Positions 1-9,053 of a DNA stretch of 64,000 nucleotides are shown here, piece by piece. Under the pieces are notes generated by a model. The model saw nothing but the letters and a program-made list of their open reading frames with translations. It ran no database searches and had not been told where the DNA came from. The stretch comes from Pseudovibrio sp947494035 (GTDB lineage: Bacteria > Pseudomonadota > Alphaproteobacteria > Rhizobiales > Stappiaceae). The DNA lies in NCBI GenBank assembly GCA_947494035.1, contig CANLTN010000008.1:62001-126000 (forward strand). Direction: 5' to 3'. Within the stretch, counting starts at the first letter, position 1; each line of letters opens with the position of its first letter. The position numbers and the translations under genes are program-made.

Positions 1-2
1 AA

Positions 3-104
3 GGCTACGGCACCAAACAACATCAGGAGGCCCTCGCCGCCCACGGCGTCACCCCCCTCCACCGCAGCTCCTTCCGTCCTATACGGGAGATGATTGAGGG
101 TTGA
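3..104 (+). CDS. rnhB: Ribonuclease HII, C-terminal fragment (5' end outside window)
   Basis: The third frame from the left edge encodes 33 residues before a TGA. They contain a GYGTKQH segment followed by TPLHRSSFRP, which matches the conserved end of RNase HII (K-G-Y-x-T-x-x-H, then L-H-R-x-S-F-x-P). RNase HII cleaves the RNA strand of RNA-DNA hybrids and removes single ribonucleotides from DNA. The catalytic acidic residues lie upstream of the window and cannot be checked. In Rhizobiales rnhB commonly sits beside the Fo ATP synthase operon, as it nearly does here. Identification rests on a short tail, so it is likely rather than certain. Confidence 0.75.
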   Translation, partial: GYGTKQHQEALAAHGVTPLHRSSFRPIREMIEG

Positions 105-353
105 GGCCGTTTGCCTTCACTTACGCAAACGATCTCCGCAGAGGCTGATAGAAGCTCCAAGAGTTCCTCCTGTTTTGAGCAGCGTGGTTTCGTTGTTGCG
201 TTGCTCTCTTCGGGTCTCTGCAGCAACCATCATTTTAAAAGCACACCATATCCCCTTTTAAAGTTCCGCCCCTCTTAAACCTTAAATTGCCCCTTTTTGT
301 CGCCAAGTATTGAGCTGACTACGAGGGAGTTGATGCAAGACTTGGAGTAGGCG

Positions 354-1031
354 ATGAAACGCGCGATTGTAACCGGTGGGGCCGGTTTGATTGGGACGGG
401 TATCTGTCAGGCTCTTATCACCGAGGGCTGGGAGGTTGCTAGTTTTGATCTTAAGGTTGGGCAGACCAATGCCGTGGATGTCCTTTGTGACATCAGCGAT
501 GAGCGTGCGGTTGATGAAGCGTTTGCCTACCTTGGATGGCCGCAGGTGGACTTGTTGGTCAACAATGGCGGACAAGCGACCAGTCTGCAGTTGGAGCTGC
601 AAGAAGCAACCATGGATGACTGGCGCAAGACACTGGACAGCTATCTGACAGCTACATTTCTCATGAGCCGGCGTGCACTGCCGCTGATGCCGGAAAATTC
701 CTGCATTGTGAACATGGCGTCCACGCGCGCTTTCATGTCCGAACCGGGAGACTTCATTTATGGTGCTGCCAAGGGCGGTATCATTTCGCTCACGCAAGCG
801 CTGGCAATTTCTCTGGGGCCTAAGGTGCGCGTGAATGCGATTGCACCGGGGTGGATCTCAGATGGAGTTGACTTGAGCGAACGCGACCATGCGCAACATC
901 CGGTTGGGCGCGTGGGTCGGCCGGAAGATATAGCCGAGGCGGTGCTTTACCTGAGTAAAGCGGGGTTCCTGACAGGCCAGACGCTGACTATTGACGGCGG
1001 CATGACGCGCAAGATGATCTATGAAGAGTGA
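354..1031 (+). CDS. SDR-family NAD(P)-dependent oxidoreductase
   Basis: A 225-residue protein of classical short-chain dehydrogenase size. It has the dinucleotide-binding glycine motif TGGAGLIG at residues 7-14, the NNGG variant of the NNAG motif at 70-73, and the catalytic set Ser123, Tyr136 and Lys140 (YGAAK). Asp32 after the second beta strand suggests preference for NAD(H) over NADP(H); that is inference. The C-terminal LTIDGGM segment is typical of the family. The ATG is preceded by a GGAG-type ribosome site about 8 bases upstream. The substrate cannot be told from sequence. It is followed after about 110 bases by a phosphotransferase gene in the same direction, which may be co-transcribed. 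Confidence 0.85.
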   Translation: MKRAIVTGGAGLIGTGICQALITEGWEVASFDLKVGQTNAVDVLCDISDERAVDEAFAYLGWPQVDLLVNNGGQATSLQLELQEATMDDWRKTLDSYLTATFLMSRRALPLMPENSCIVNMASTRAFMSEPGDFIYGAAKGGIISLTQALAISLGPKVRVNAIAPGWISDGVDLSERDHAQHPVGRVGRPEDIAEAVLYLSKAGFLTGQTLTIDGGMTRKMIYEE

Positions 1032-1145
1032 ATACCTGATGTGAAGTTTTTCTGCCATCTGACAAGGTTCTAGCGACGTGCTGCTTGATCCTGAGCATTA
1101 ATCCAATATCCTGCAGAGCGGAGTTGACCGAGGGAGGGGCAGTTC

Positions 1146-1901
1146 GTGACAGATCAAGTCTTATCAGGTGGACAAAACAGCTTGATCGTTAGGGATGGTC
1201 GTGTTCATAGGCCTGCCCACCAGTGGAGCAAAACCACTCGGGAAATAGTGACTGCCTGTCGGAACAATGGCCTCAAGTTCATTCCCGAATGGCTTGGCAA
1301 GGATACTGAAGGCAATGAACTTTTTGAGTACATTGAAGGCACAGTGGGTCATGACCCACTCACCCCTATGTTTCTCAATGATCACCTCTTACAAAGCGCG
1401 GGTCGTTCGCTGAGACGGTTCCATGACGCATGCTCCAGCCTGATCTTCCGCGAGGATCTTGCATGGCAGTTTGAGGCGATGGAGCCTCGACAAGTGCTCT
1501 GTCACGGAGACTTCGCGCCGTACAACTGTGTTTTCGAAGACAGCGAGCTTGTTGGTCTTTTTGACTTTGATGCGGCTCGTGTTGGTCCGCGAAGCTGGGA
1601 GCTTTCTTATGCGCTGTATCGCTTCGCCCCCTTCGTCAATCTTGCAGCGCTTGATGATGGGTTCGGGCCAATTGAGAACCGGATACGTCGCGCCCACATT
1701 TTCATCGAGGCATATGGCGGTAGCGAGACAGAGCTACGAGATGCACTCAGAATGATACCGGATCGACTGCAGGCATTGATTGACTGGATGAAGGAAGAAG
1801 CCAATGCAGGCAACCCTCACACAATTGAGAGCCTGAAAGACGGGCATCATCTGCTTTATGAATCTGATGCGCGCCATATGTCGGAGCTGCTCAAGTTCTA
1901 G
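1146..1901 (+). CDS. APH-family phosphotransferase
   Basis: A 251-residue cytoplasmic protein with the aminoglycoside/choline-kinase-like fold. The catalytic loop HGDFAPYN lies at residues 120-127, with Asp122 the expected catalytic base and Asn127 a metal ligand, followed by a FDFD segment at 139-142 equivalent to the DFG motif. The start is GTG at 1146, chosen for the strong GAGGGAGGGG ribosome site just before it. The family phosphorylates small molecules such as sugars, choline or aminoglycosides; nothing here identifies the substrate, so a resistance label is not justified. It ends at a shared bidirectional terminator facing atpF. Confidence 0.8.
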   Translation: MTDQVLSGGQNSLIVRDGRVHRPAHQWSKTTREIVTACRNNGLKFIPEWLGKDTEGNELFEYIEGTVGHDPLTPMFLNDHLLQSAGRSLRRFHDACSSLIFREDLAWQFEAMEPRQVLCHGDFAPYNCVFEDSELVGLFDFDAARVGPRSWELSYALYRFAPFVNLAALDDGFGPIENRIRRAHIFIEAYGGSETELRDALRMIPDRLQALIDWMKEEANAGNPHTIESLKDGHHLLYESDARHMSELLKF

Positions 1902-1956
1902 TCATGTGAAGGATCAACGCATTGCGATAGGAATTTGGGCACCTCTAACGCAAAAC

Positions 1957-1991
1957 AAAAAAAAGGCTCCCGAAAGTCGGAAGCCTTTTTG
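1957..1991. terminator. Bidirectional rho-independent terminator between phosphotransferase and atpF
   Basis: An inverted repeat pairs 1960-1973 with 1977-1990 (core AAGGCT and AGCCTT with one C/A mismatch), with an A-run on its left and a T-run on its right. It can therefore end transcripts from both converging genes. Confidence 0.85.
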
Positions 1992-2014
1992 ATGTTCTTT
2001 TCCAAAAGTTCTGA

Positions 2015-2500
2015 TCAATTCAGGTTGTCAGAAACCTGCTTGATGCTCTCTGTGAGCACTTTATCCTGAACTTCTGCTTTGGCAACGCTGGAAGCGACGA
2101 TGGTTTCAGCTGCCTGTGCTGCAACATCTGCAGCGCGGGAGCGAACTTGCGCAATCGCATTTGTTTCAGCCTGAGCGATCTTCGCTTCAGCTGCTTTGGT
2201 ACGACGTGCAATCATCTCTTCGAGAGCTACCTTGGCTTCTTCAGCCAGACGACCCGCTTCAACTTTCGCGTCTGCAACGATCTGATCTGCTTCGGCTTCA
2301 GCCTCTTTACGCTTGCGCTGGTACTCGGCCATCAGAGCCTGAGCTTCCTCACGCAGCTTACGGGCGCCTTCAAGCTCTTGCTTGATGTTGTCCGCTTGCT
2401 GGTCAAGCATTGCACCTACTTTGCCCGGTACTTTGAGGTACCAAAGCAAAACAAAGAAGAGGATAAGACCAACGAGTGCCCAAAGGCTTGCATCGAACAT
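2015..2500 (-). CDS. atpF: F0F1 ATP synthase subunit b
   Basis: A 161-residue protein with one N-terminal membrane helix (about residues 5-22) followed by a long, highly charged Ala/Glu/Lys/Arg coiled-coil region. This is the usual plan of the peripheral stalk subunit b that joins Fo to F1. It is the last gene of the reverse-strand operon atpI-B-E-F'-F and starts 11 bases after the b' gene. Together with b' it would form a heterodimeric stalk, as in photosynthetic and alphaproteobacterial enzymes. No F1 genes are present in the window, consistent with the split Fo/F1 loci of alphaproteobacteria. The operon ends in the terminator at 1957-1991. Confidence 0.95.
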   Translation of the reverse strand: MFDASLWALVGLILFFVLLWYLKVPGKVGAMLDQQADNIKQELEGARKLREEAQALMAEYQRKRKEAEAEADQIVADAKVEAGRLAEEAKVALEEMIARRTKAAEAKIAQAETNAIAQVRSRAADVAAQAAETIVASSVAKAEVQDKVLTESIKQVSDNLN

Positions 2501-2511
2501 TCTGTCACCCC

Positions 2512-3063
2512 TTACTTAAGTGCAGCATCAACGGCTTTGGTGACTTCAGCTTTTGCTGGAGCACGACCACCGATAAGTGCCTTCACAAGCTCGCCTGCTG
2601 TTTCGCTGGCGATTTCGCCAACGTGAGTCAGGCTTTCAGCTGTGATCCTGGAGATGCTCTGTTCAGATTCGGAAAGCTTAGCTGCCAACTGCTCTTCAGC
2701 CGTTGCGCGGGCGCTTTCTGTCTCTGCTTTTACCTTTGAGCGTGCCTCATGAGCCAGGTTAGTGGCTTTGGCGCGCGCCTCAGCTAGAGCACTTTCGTAG
2801 GATGCGATGGCTTCATCTGTCTCTTGTTTGAGACGGGATGCTTCAGCCATGTCACCTGCGATGCGATCGCGACGATCTTCAAGAATACCGCCGATGCGTG
2901 GTAGAACCACTTTCGACATTACCCAGTAGAAAACGCCGAAGGAAAGAACCAACCACAACAGCTGAGACGGGTAAGTCGAGCTGTCGAATGGAGGAAAGCT
3001 ACTGCTGTCCTCTACAATGCCGATTTCGGCAGTTGTATTCAGGTTTCCTTGAGTATTCGACAT
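2512..3063 (-). CDS. atpG: F0F1 ATP synthase subunit b'
   Basis: A 183-residue protein with a Ser/Thr/Pro-rich N-terminal arm, one membrane helix at about residues 34-54, then a charged coiled coil ending in the hydrophobic KALIGGRAP segment. This fits the b' subunit (AtpF2/AtpG) of alphaproteobacteria. The reading frame opens with TTG directly before ATG. The ATG at 3063 is preferred because a GGAGAAG ribosome site lies 4 bases before it. It sits between the c-ring gene and atpF, with about 100 bases separating it from atpE and only 11 from atpF. Confidence 0.93.
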   Translation of the reverse strand: MSNTQGNLNTTAEIGIVEDSSSFPPFDSSTYPSQLLWLVLSFGVFYWVMSKVVLPRIGGILEDRRDRIAGDMAEASRLKQETDEAIASYESALAEARAKATNLAHEARSKVKAETESARATAEEQLAAKLSESEQSISRITAESLTHVGEIASETAGELVKALIGGRAPAKAEVTKAVDAALK

Positions 3064-3165
3064 CAACTTCTCCGTGAACGCTCTTCATAACGCTTTATGA
3101 TTTGGAGACGGTCCTTAACTCGTTAAGAACCGTCACTCATAAAACGCTCTAATCGTTTTCGTCGA

Positions 3166-3393
3166 TTATACTGCGAACAGCAGCAGAAGTGCGACGAGAA
3201 GGGAGAAGATGCCGAGAGCTTCGGTCACAGCAAAGCCGAGGATGAGGCGGCCGAACTGTCCATCTGCAGCAGATGGGTTGCGCAGTGCGCCGGCAAGGAA
3301 GTTACCGAAGATGTTACCGAGACCGAGAGCTGCACCACCCATACCAAGGCAGGCGATACCGGCACCAATGTATTTTGCTGCTTCTGCGTCCAT
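3166..3393 (-). CDS. atpE: F0F1 ATP synthase subunit c
   Basis: A 75-residue, very hydrophobic hairpin protein. Helix one carries the glycine-rich GMGGAALGLG packing motif, the polar loop has Arg38-Asn39-Pro40, and helix two has the proton-carrying carboxylate at Glu58 in the AVTEALGIF context. Glutamate with no sodium-binding pattern indicates a proton-driven ring. Length and motifs match alphaproteobacterial c subunits. The flanking gaps of about 75 and 100 bases are longer than elsewhere in the operon; this gene must be translated far more than its neighbours because the ring needs many copies. Confidence 0.97.
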   Translation of the reverse strand: MDAEAAKYIGAGIACLGMGGAALGLGNIFGNFLAGALRNPSAADGQFGRLILGFAVTEALGIFSLLVALLLLFAV

Positions 3394-3467
3394 GACAAGT
3401 GCTCCTAATTAGCAAATTTCGTCTATGACTTAGTTATTGGGCGTTATACCCGGATTCTACACGTTAC

Positions 3468-4235
3468 TTAGTGGCTCGGATGAAGCGCATCTGCAAGATA
3501 CATGCAGGTAAGAACGGTAAAGACGTAGGCCTGAAGGAAGGAAACCAGGAACTCAAGAGCCGTAATGGCGATCGTGAGTATCAGTGGCAGAACCGCGGCA
3601 GCGACACCTGCTGCACCGAGACCGGTGAGCATTACGACGAAGCCTGCGAAAACCTTCAGGGTGATGTGACCAGCCAGCATGTTTGCGAACAAACGAACGG
3701 ACAAACTAACTGGACGGGAAAGGAAAGAGATTACTTCAATCGCGGACACAAGAGGAATAACCCCTGCCGGAACGCCACTTGGGACGAACAGCTTAAGGAA
3801 GCCTGCGCCGTGTTTGATGAAACCGTAGATCGTTACTGTACCAATCACGAGCATTGCGAGTGCAAATGTCACGATGATCTGGCTTGTAACGGTGAAGAAG
3901 TATGGAAACATCCCGACCATGTTTGCCGTAAAAACGAACATGAACAGGGAGAAGACGAGCGGGAAGAACCGCATACCGTCATTGCCTGCTGAGCCTCGCA
4001 AGGTGGCAGCAACAAACTCGTAGGACATTTCCGCCATGAGTTGTGCCCGGCTAGGGACCAGGCCACGTCTGTTGGTAGACAGAACGAGGAACAAGGTCGC
4101 TACAGCGACGGTCAGAACCATGAACAAGGAAGCGTTGGTGAAGGAGAAATCAACACCGCCAATCTCCATAGATACAATCTTGGAGATTTGAAACTGGTGG
4201 ATCGGATCGATCGCGTTGCCTGAATTTCCAGCCAC
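3468..4235 (-). CDS. atpB: F0F1 ATP synthase subunit a
   Basis: A 255-residue polytopic membrane protein. The essential arginine of the proton channel is Arg181 in SLSVRLFANMLAGH, and a second conserved segment near the C-terminus (FLQAYVFTVLTCMYL, about 233-247) forms the other half-channel helix. The opening segment DPIHQFQI is typical of Rhizobiales subunit a, which supports the GTG start at 4235. The gene lies 52 bases downstream of atpI and about 75 upstream of atpE. Confidence 0.96.
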   Translation of the reverse strand: MAGNSGNAIDPIHQFQISKIVSMEIGGVDFSFTNASLFMVLTVAVATLFLVLSTNRRGLVPSRAQLMAEMSYEFVAATLRGSAGNDGMRFFPLVFSLFMFVFTANMVGMFPYFFTVTSQIIVTFALAMLVIGTVTIYGFIKHGAGFLKLFVPSGVPAGVIPLVSAIEVISFLSRPVSLSVRLFANMLAGHITLKVFAGFVVMLTGLGAAGVAAAVLPLILTIAITALEFLVSFLQAYVFTVLTCMYLADALHPSH

Positions 4236-4287
4236 AGGTAGTACCCCTGAAGTGCCAATTTACGAGCGCAAGAGCGCGATGAATTAG

Positions 4288-4668
4288 TTAGTCCTGCTTC
4301 TTACCGGAGTTCATCCGTCTCTCAGGACCGGCGACTTTCCCCGCCTCCCGAAGGACGTTTAATACTCCTGCTGCGAAGCCAAGCATCAGGAGAATTATCA
4401 TTCCCCACGGCTTGGTTCCGAGCCAGCTATCCGCCATCCAGCCGAGTGCCCCCCCGACGAAGATCGCAGCGATAAACTCGGAAGACATCTTCCAAGCCTG
4501 TGACAAACCTGACATTGCACTGGTCTTGTTTGGCACCTCTTTAGCAGAGGTTTCATCCAAGTGTGTATCCAGCGTTTTGCCGAGCTTTGCTAGCCGCTCA
4601 GACAGGTGACGATCAGTTTCTTTCATGCCTTGTTTTCTCTGCTTGTTCTCTTCGGGAGACATCTTCAT
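4288..4668 (-). CDS. atpI: ATP synthase-associated protein AtpI
   Basis: A 126-residue protein with a charged N-terminal half rich in Lys, Glu and Arg, and two membrane helices (about residues 60-82 and 90-108) with the GGALGWMADSWLGTKPWG signature of AtpI/AtpR-type proteins. The family helps assemble the c-ring and may handle magnesium. It is the first gene of the Fo operon. Two start codons, at 4668 and 4662, are both possible; the first follows an AGGAAG site closely. Confidence 0.9.
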   Translation of the reverse strand: MKMSPEENKQRKQGMKETDRHLSERLAKLGKTLDTHLDETSAKEVPNKTSAMSGLSQAWKMSSEFIAAIFVGGALGWMADSWLGTKPWGMIILLMLGFAAGVLNVLREAGKVAGPERRMNSGKKQD

Positions 4669-4726
4669 TCTTCCTAGATAGCTGCAGATAACTCAAAGAC
4701 CTTGTAGACCCCTGAAAGTCGGGGGC

Positions 4727-4755
4727 ACCATAATGCTCGTGATGTGCAGTGTCAA
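4727..4755 (-). promoter_or_regulatory. Sigma-70-type promoter of the Fo ATP synthase operon
   Basis: On the reverse strand TTGACA (4750-4755) is followed after exactly 17 bases by TATGGT (4727-4732). The -35 is a perfect consensus and the spacing is ideal. Transcription would begin near 4720, about 50 bases before atpI, and would start inside a small CCCC/GGGG stem-loop at about 4710-4725. Confidence 0.7.
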
Positions 4756-4859
4756 GGCTAGAGCTACTTAAGCTAAGTATCTGATATTTAATATATTTTC
4801 GAAGTTTCTAACAGGTAATACGTATAAAGGATGCATTCAAGGGCGTATTGTACCCTATT

Positions 4860-7800
4860 TTAGGCCGTCTCCGTGAACCGTTCAGCCATCTCAAGATCCA
4901 CTGAAACCAGCTGAGAGACGCCTCTTTCTGCCATGGTCACTCCGAACAATCTGGACATGCGGGCCATGGTAATCGGGTTGTGTGTAATGACCGTGAATCG
5001 CGTCGCAGTGTTTTGCGTCATATTCTCCAGCAAAGCGCAATACCGTTCCACGTTGGCATCATCCAACGGAGCATCCACTTCGTCCAGAACACAGATCGGG
5101 GCCGGATTTGTAAGGAAAACTGCGAATATAAGCGCCATTGCCGTGAGGGCTTGCTCCCCGCCCGAGAGCAAGGTCATGGTCTGTGGCTTCTTGCCGGGAG
5201 GGCGTGCGAAGATCTCGAGACCAGCATCAAGGGGGTCTTCTGCATCCACCAATTTCAGCTCCGCAGTGCCGCCGCCAAACAGGTGGGTGAACAGGCGCCT
5301 GAAGTGGTCGTTGACCTGATCGAAAGAGCTCAGCAGTCGCTCGCGCGCTTCCTTGTTCAGATTCATAATTCCTGTGCGCAACTTCCTGATGGCCTCGGTC
5401 AGGTCGTCTCTTTCACTGATGAGGGTGTCGCGCTGCTCGGTTATTTCCTGCATTTCCTCATCGGCCCGCAGATTCACACCGCCCAGACGTTCGCGTTCGG
5501 CCTTGAGACGGTCGAGCTTGCGCTCGGCTGCTTCGGCATCTGGCAGGGCGGCGTCCTGGGATAATCCGGTCATCTCGTGAAGGCGTGAGACACCGACCTC
5601 CAGCGTCTCACCCACCCTGCGCTCGATTTCCGCGCGGCGTTCTTTTGCTGCCTCGAGGCGTTCCTCTGCACGGACTTTTCGTTCGCGGGCACCGGAGAGG
5701 CCTTCCATGGCCTCGCGGGCCTTTTGGTCTGCAAGCAACTGGCGCTTTTCGCCTTCCGCCAGTTTGTCGTCGGCTGCCTTGCGAGCTTCCTCTGCTTTTG
5801 CAAGGCTGGATAGCAGGTCCTGCCGCTTGAGTTCTATTTCCTCAGGGCTTTCCAGAAGGATCATACGCTCTTCAGCAGCTTCATCGCGGCGTTGACGCAG
5901 GACGGAGATTTGCATGTCGGCATTTTGTACGCGCTGCACCCAATTCTGGCGGTCGCGTTCAATAGTTTCCAGCCGCTTGGCGCGCAGCTCGCCTTCGCGC
6001 TTCAAAGCGTCGGTGGCGCCTTTGGCCTCTGTCAGTTTGCTGCGGCACTGGGAGACGTCCTTGGTCGCGGCTTCCAGCTCGGCGGCGACGCCATCAATGT
6101 CCTGCAGTTCTTCGAGGGCGGCTTCGGCTTCTTCGAGCGAGGCTGCGGTTTCCTCAAAGTCCTCATTGGCACGGCGGAGCTGTTCTTCGAGCGTTGTCTT
6201 GCGCACGGAGAGTTCGGTTAAGGCACGCTCAGCGGCAGCAAGCTCTTCACGCAATGCAATGATGCGGGATTGCTCGAGGCGCAGCTTTTGGCGCATGTCC
6301 TGCTCGGCTGTTTCCGCCTGCCGCCGATGTTCTGCTGCGGTGTCGAGGGCTTGTTTCTTCTCGCTGACCAGCTCTCTTGTCTGCTCAACTAGCTCTTCCA
6401 GCTCTGCGAGGCGGTTTCGTTGGGCAAGGCGTTGCGCAGCTGGCGTTGGTGCGTCAGCTGCAATAGTCAGTCCGTCCCAGCGCCACAGATCGCCCTGCTT
6501 GCTGACCAGACGCTGGCCGACCTTCAGCTCTTTCCTCAAGGCTGAACCGCGCTCAGCATCAACCAGCCCAACCTGAGCCAGCCTGCGGGCGAGTTCTTGT
6601 GGTGCCGTTACATAGTCTGAGAGAGGCTTTGCCCCGGCTGGCAGGTCGGGATCAGCGCCCTGCCCTGCGCTCAGGCTCCAGTGCACCGGAGCTGCCTGTT
6701 CCATAGCTGCATCAAGGTCTTCGCCCAAGGCGGCACCGAGTGCGGTTTCGAGGCCCGGATTGACACTCATCTTATCTACAGCCGGTGTCCAGTCGCCGGT
6801 TTGGCCTGCGGACAGAACTGCCTTTAGGGTTTTTGCTTCCGTCTCATATCTGGAAAGAGCTGAATCCGCTTCATTTAATGGAGTACGACAGTTGCTTTCT
6901 GCCTCACGGGCCGCAGCCAGCGCTTCTTCAGCCTGAACGGCGGTCTCTTCCGCCTCTGCCAACTCTTCCAGAGCCATCTCCAGCTCTTCGCGTTTATCAC
7001 CCGGTCCGCTGGAGGCTTTGATGTCAGCCTCGACGGATTGCAACTGCGCTTTCAAACGATCTGCTTCTTCCTTGAAGCGGGCGCTCTTTTGGCGGATGCC
7101 GGAGATCTGGCTTTCCAGCTGGTTGTGGGTGGCGAGGAGGCTGGCGTGGTCCTGCGTAATGCGTGAGTGCTTCATCTCACTGGCATCAAGATTGTCTTCG
7201 GTAATCAACACCAGTTCTTCAGCTTGTGCTGCACGCTCGTCCAAGGTCTCGGCGGCTTCGAGGAGTTCCTGCTTTTCCTCCTCCAGCTCTTCCAGATGGC
7301 TGGTGTTTTCGCTGGCAAGGCGGGTTTCGCGCTCGATATCCTGTTCCATCTGGGCAAGGCGGGCCTGCAGGTCTGTCAGCTTTTCCTTGATGCGGCGGTC
7401 TTCAGAGTCCAGATCGTTCTTCGCTATGATCAGGTGTTGGAGCGCGGCGGCGGCACCGCCTGCGGCTTCTCTGAGCTTTGGAATCTCATGGGCCGCGAGT
7501 GCTTGCTCTTTGGCGGTGGAAGCTTGCAGGCCTGCAATATCGCGCATGCCGATCTCGGCATCGGCATATTGTTTGCGGGCCGCTTCCAGTGCGGCGGAGG
7601 CTTCCTGCCAGCGCAGGTACAGGATCGTTGCTTCGGCCTTGCGAATTTCGGAGGACAGGTTGCGGTAGCGGGTGGCTTGACGGGCCTGACGTTTCAAGCC
7701 GTCGAGTTGCCCTTCGATCTGTAGGACCACATCTTCCAGACGTTCCAGATTGGTTTCAGCGGCGCGCAGACGGATCTCTGCTTCTTTGCGGCGACTGTGC

Positions 7801-8318
7801 AAACCGGAGATGCCTGCTGCCTCTTCCAGAATTTTCCGGCGCGAGGTTGGCTTGGCGGAGATCAGCTCACCGATCTGTCCTTGTCGTACCATGGCTGGAG
7901 AGCGTGCGCCGGTGGAGGCGTCGGCAAACAGGAGCTGCACATCTCTGGCACGGGCGTCCTTGCCGTTGATCTTGTAGACGGAGCCAGCCTCGCGCTCGAT
8001 GCGGCGCGTGACTTCCAGCGTGTCACTGTCATTATAGCCTGAGGGTGCGGTGCGGTCTGAATTGTCGAGGAAGAGAGTAACTTCTGCGGTGTTTCTTGCT
8101 GGCCGATTGAGACTGCCGGAAAAGATCACGTCATCCATGCCGGACGCGCGCATGTTTTTATAGGAGTTTTCTCCCATCACCCAGCGCAGCGCTTCTACAA
8201 GATTGGATTTGCCGCAGCCATTGGGCCCGACAATACCAGTCAGGCCGTCTTCAATGACAAACTCCATGGGTTCAACAAAGGATTTGAACCCGAGGACACG
8301 GAGGCGCTGAAACTTCAT
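4860..8318 (-). CDS. smc: Chromosome segregation protein SMC
   Basis: A 1152-residue SMC ATPase. The Walker A motif GPNGCGKS is at residues 31-38. Long heptad coiled coils flank a globular hinge at about 520-640. The C-terminal head has the ABC signature LSGGEQ at 1051-1056 and Walker B plus D-loop LDEVDAPLDD at 1078-1087. The protein dimerises through the hinge and organises the nucleoid and newly replicated origins with ScpA/ScpB, which are not encoded here. Length is normal for the bacterial family. The ATG follows an AGGGGG ribosome site. It lies 93 bases downstream of the DsbA-like gene in the same direction, an arrangement common in Rhizobiales. Confidence 0.97.
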   Translation of the reverse strand: MKFQRLRVLGFKSFVEPMEFVIEDGLTGIVGPNGCGKSNLVEALRWVMGENSYKNMRASGMDDVIFSGSLNRPARNTAEVTLFLDNSDRTAPSGYNDSDTLEVTRRIEREAGSVYKINGKDARARDVQLLFADASTGARSPAMVRQGQIGELISAKPTSRRKILEEAAGISGLHSRRKEAEIRLRAAETNLERLEDVVLQIEGQLDGLKRQARQATRYRNLSSEIRKAEATILYLRWQEASAALEAARKQYADAEIGMRDIAGLQASTAKEQALAAHEIPKLREAAGGAAAALQHLIIAKNDLDSEDRRIKEKLTDLQARLAQMEQDIERETRLASENTSHLEELEEEKQELLEAAETLDERAAQAEELVLITEDNLDASEMKHSRITQDHASLLATHNQLESQISGIRQKSARFKEEADRLKAQLQSVEADIKASSGPGDKREELEMALEELAEAEETAVQAEEALAAAREAESNCRTPLNEADSALSRYETEAKTLKAVLSAGQTGDWTPAVDKMSVNPGLETALGAALGEDLDAAMEQAAPVHWSLSAGQGADPDLPAGAKPLSDYVTAPQELARRLAQVGLVDAERGSALRKELKVGQRLVSKQGDLWRWDGLTIAADAPTPAAQRLAQRNRLAELEELVEQTRELVSEKKQALDTAAEHRRQAETAEQDMRQKLRLEQSRIIALREELAAAERALTELSVRKTTLEEQLRRANEDFEETAASLEEAEAALEELQDIDGVAAELEAATKDVSQCRSKLTEAKGATDALKREGELRAKRLETIERDRQNWVQRVQNADMQISVLRQRRDEAAEERMILLESPEEIELKRQDLLSSLAKAEEARKAADDKLAEGEKRQLLADQKAREAMEGLSGARERKVRAEERLEAAKERRAEIERRVGETLEVGVSRLHEMTGLSQDAALPDAEAAERKLDRLKAERERLGGVNLRADEEMQEITEQRDTLISERDDLTEAIRKLRTGIMNLNKEARERLLSSFDQVNDHFRRLFTHLFGGGTAELKLVDAEDPLDAGLEIFARPPGKKPQTMTLLSGGEQALTAMALIFAVFLTNPAPICVLDEVDAPLDDANVERYCALLENMTQNTATRFTVITHNPITMARMSRLFGVTMAERGVSQLVSVDLEMAERFTETA

Positions 8319-8411
8319 TGAGCGCCCCCTACTCTTACAACGGGGTGTAAGCGTTCATACGCGCATGGATCTGCGAGCAGGTTCGTCAGCCCGAAGGGCT
8401 GCCCGCTGCTT

Positions 8412-9053
8412 TTACAGATTCTTGTCCACGTACGTTTTGAACTCGTCAAACGAGAGTGCCCCGCTTACTTTCTCACCATTGATAAAGAATGTCGGTGTCG
8501 CATTTACGCCCAAGGTTGATGAACCATAGTCACGAACTTCCGTCACTCCGTCTAGTATTTCCTGATTCGTCAAGCAAGCTTTCACAGCATCTTCCGTGAA
8601 ACCAAGCTGCTTACCCATATTCAATAGGGCGCTGTACGGGTCATTGGTGAATGCCCAGTTGCGCTGCTGGTCGAACATCAGGTCGACAATATCGAAGTAT
8701 TTGTCTTCTGGTGCACAGCGCGCAAGCATAAAGGCAGCTGCCGAGACTGTATCCAGTGGGAATTCACGGAAGATGAAATACACCTTGCCAGTGTCGATGT
8801 ATTCTCGCTTCAGCTCTTTATAAGTGGTGCTGTGGAAGTTCGCACAGTGACCACATGTCATAGACGCATATTCAATGACGGTTACCGGAGCATCCGGAGA
8901 GCCGAGCGCCTGTTCCGGCAATGGACCTACCTTGTTCAACTGTGCGTCAGTATAGGTCTGTGCAGAGGCACCGGTCGGCATAGCTGCGAAGGCAAGAGAA
9001 GCAGCAGTGAGAGCACTGGTGCGCTCAAGAAACTTACGGCGAGAGAGTGTCAC
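8412..9053 (-). CDS. DsbA-family periplasmic thiol-disulfide oxidase
   Basis: A 213-residue protein with a twin-arginine-like signal (SRRKFL at residues 4-9, hydrophobic stretch to about 26, cleavage after ASA near 31), so export by Tat is likely. The thioredoxin-fold active site is Cys67-Gly-His-Cys70 in SMTCGHCANF, and the cis-proline is Pro187 in NATPTFF. It matches the Com1/DsbA-like thioredoxin_4 family, which introduces disulfides into exported proteins. The start is GTG at 9053. A small stem with a GAA/TTCG loop (8387-8401) lies just after the stop codon. Whether it acts as oxidase or isomerase cannot be read from sequence. Confidence 0.88.
   Translation of the reverse strand: MTLSRRKFLERTSALTAASLAFAAMPTGASAQTYTDAQLNKVGPLPEQALGSPDAPVTVIEYASMTCGHCANFHSTTYKELKREYIDTGKVYFIFREFPLDTVSAAAFMLARCAPEDKYFDIVDLMFDQQRNWAFTNDPYSALLNMGKQLGFTEDAVKACLTNQEILDGVTEVRDYGSSTLGVNATPTFFINGEKVSGALSFDEFKTYVDKNL

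Noticed and set aside
282..797. Reverse 171-codon frame over the SDR gene
   Set aside because: The SDR on the other strand has the complete catalytic set, and this frame has no recognisable features.
5914..6576. Forward serine/arginine-rich frame inside smc
   Set aside because: Composition reflects the complement of Glu/Ala-rich coiled-coil codons.
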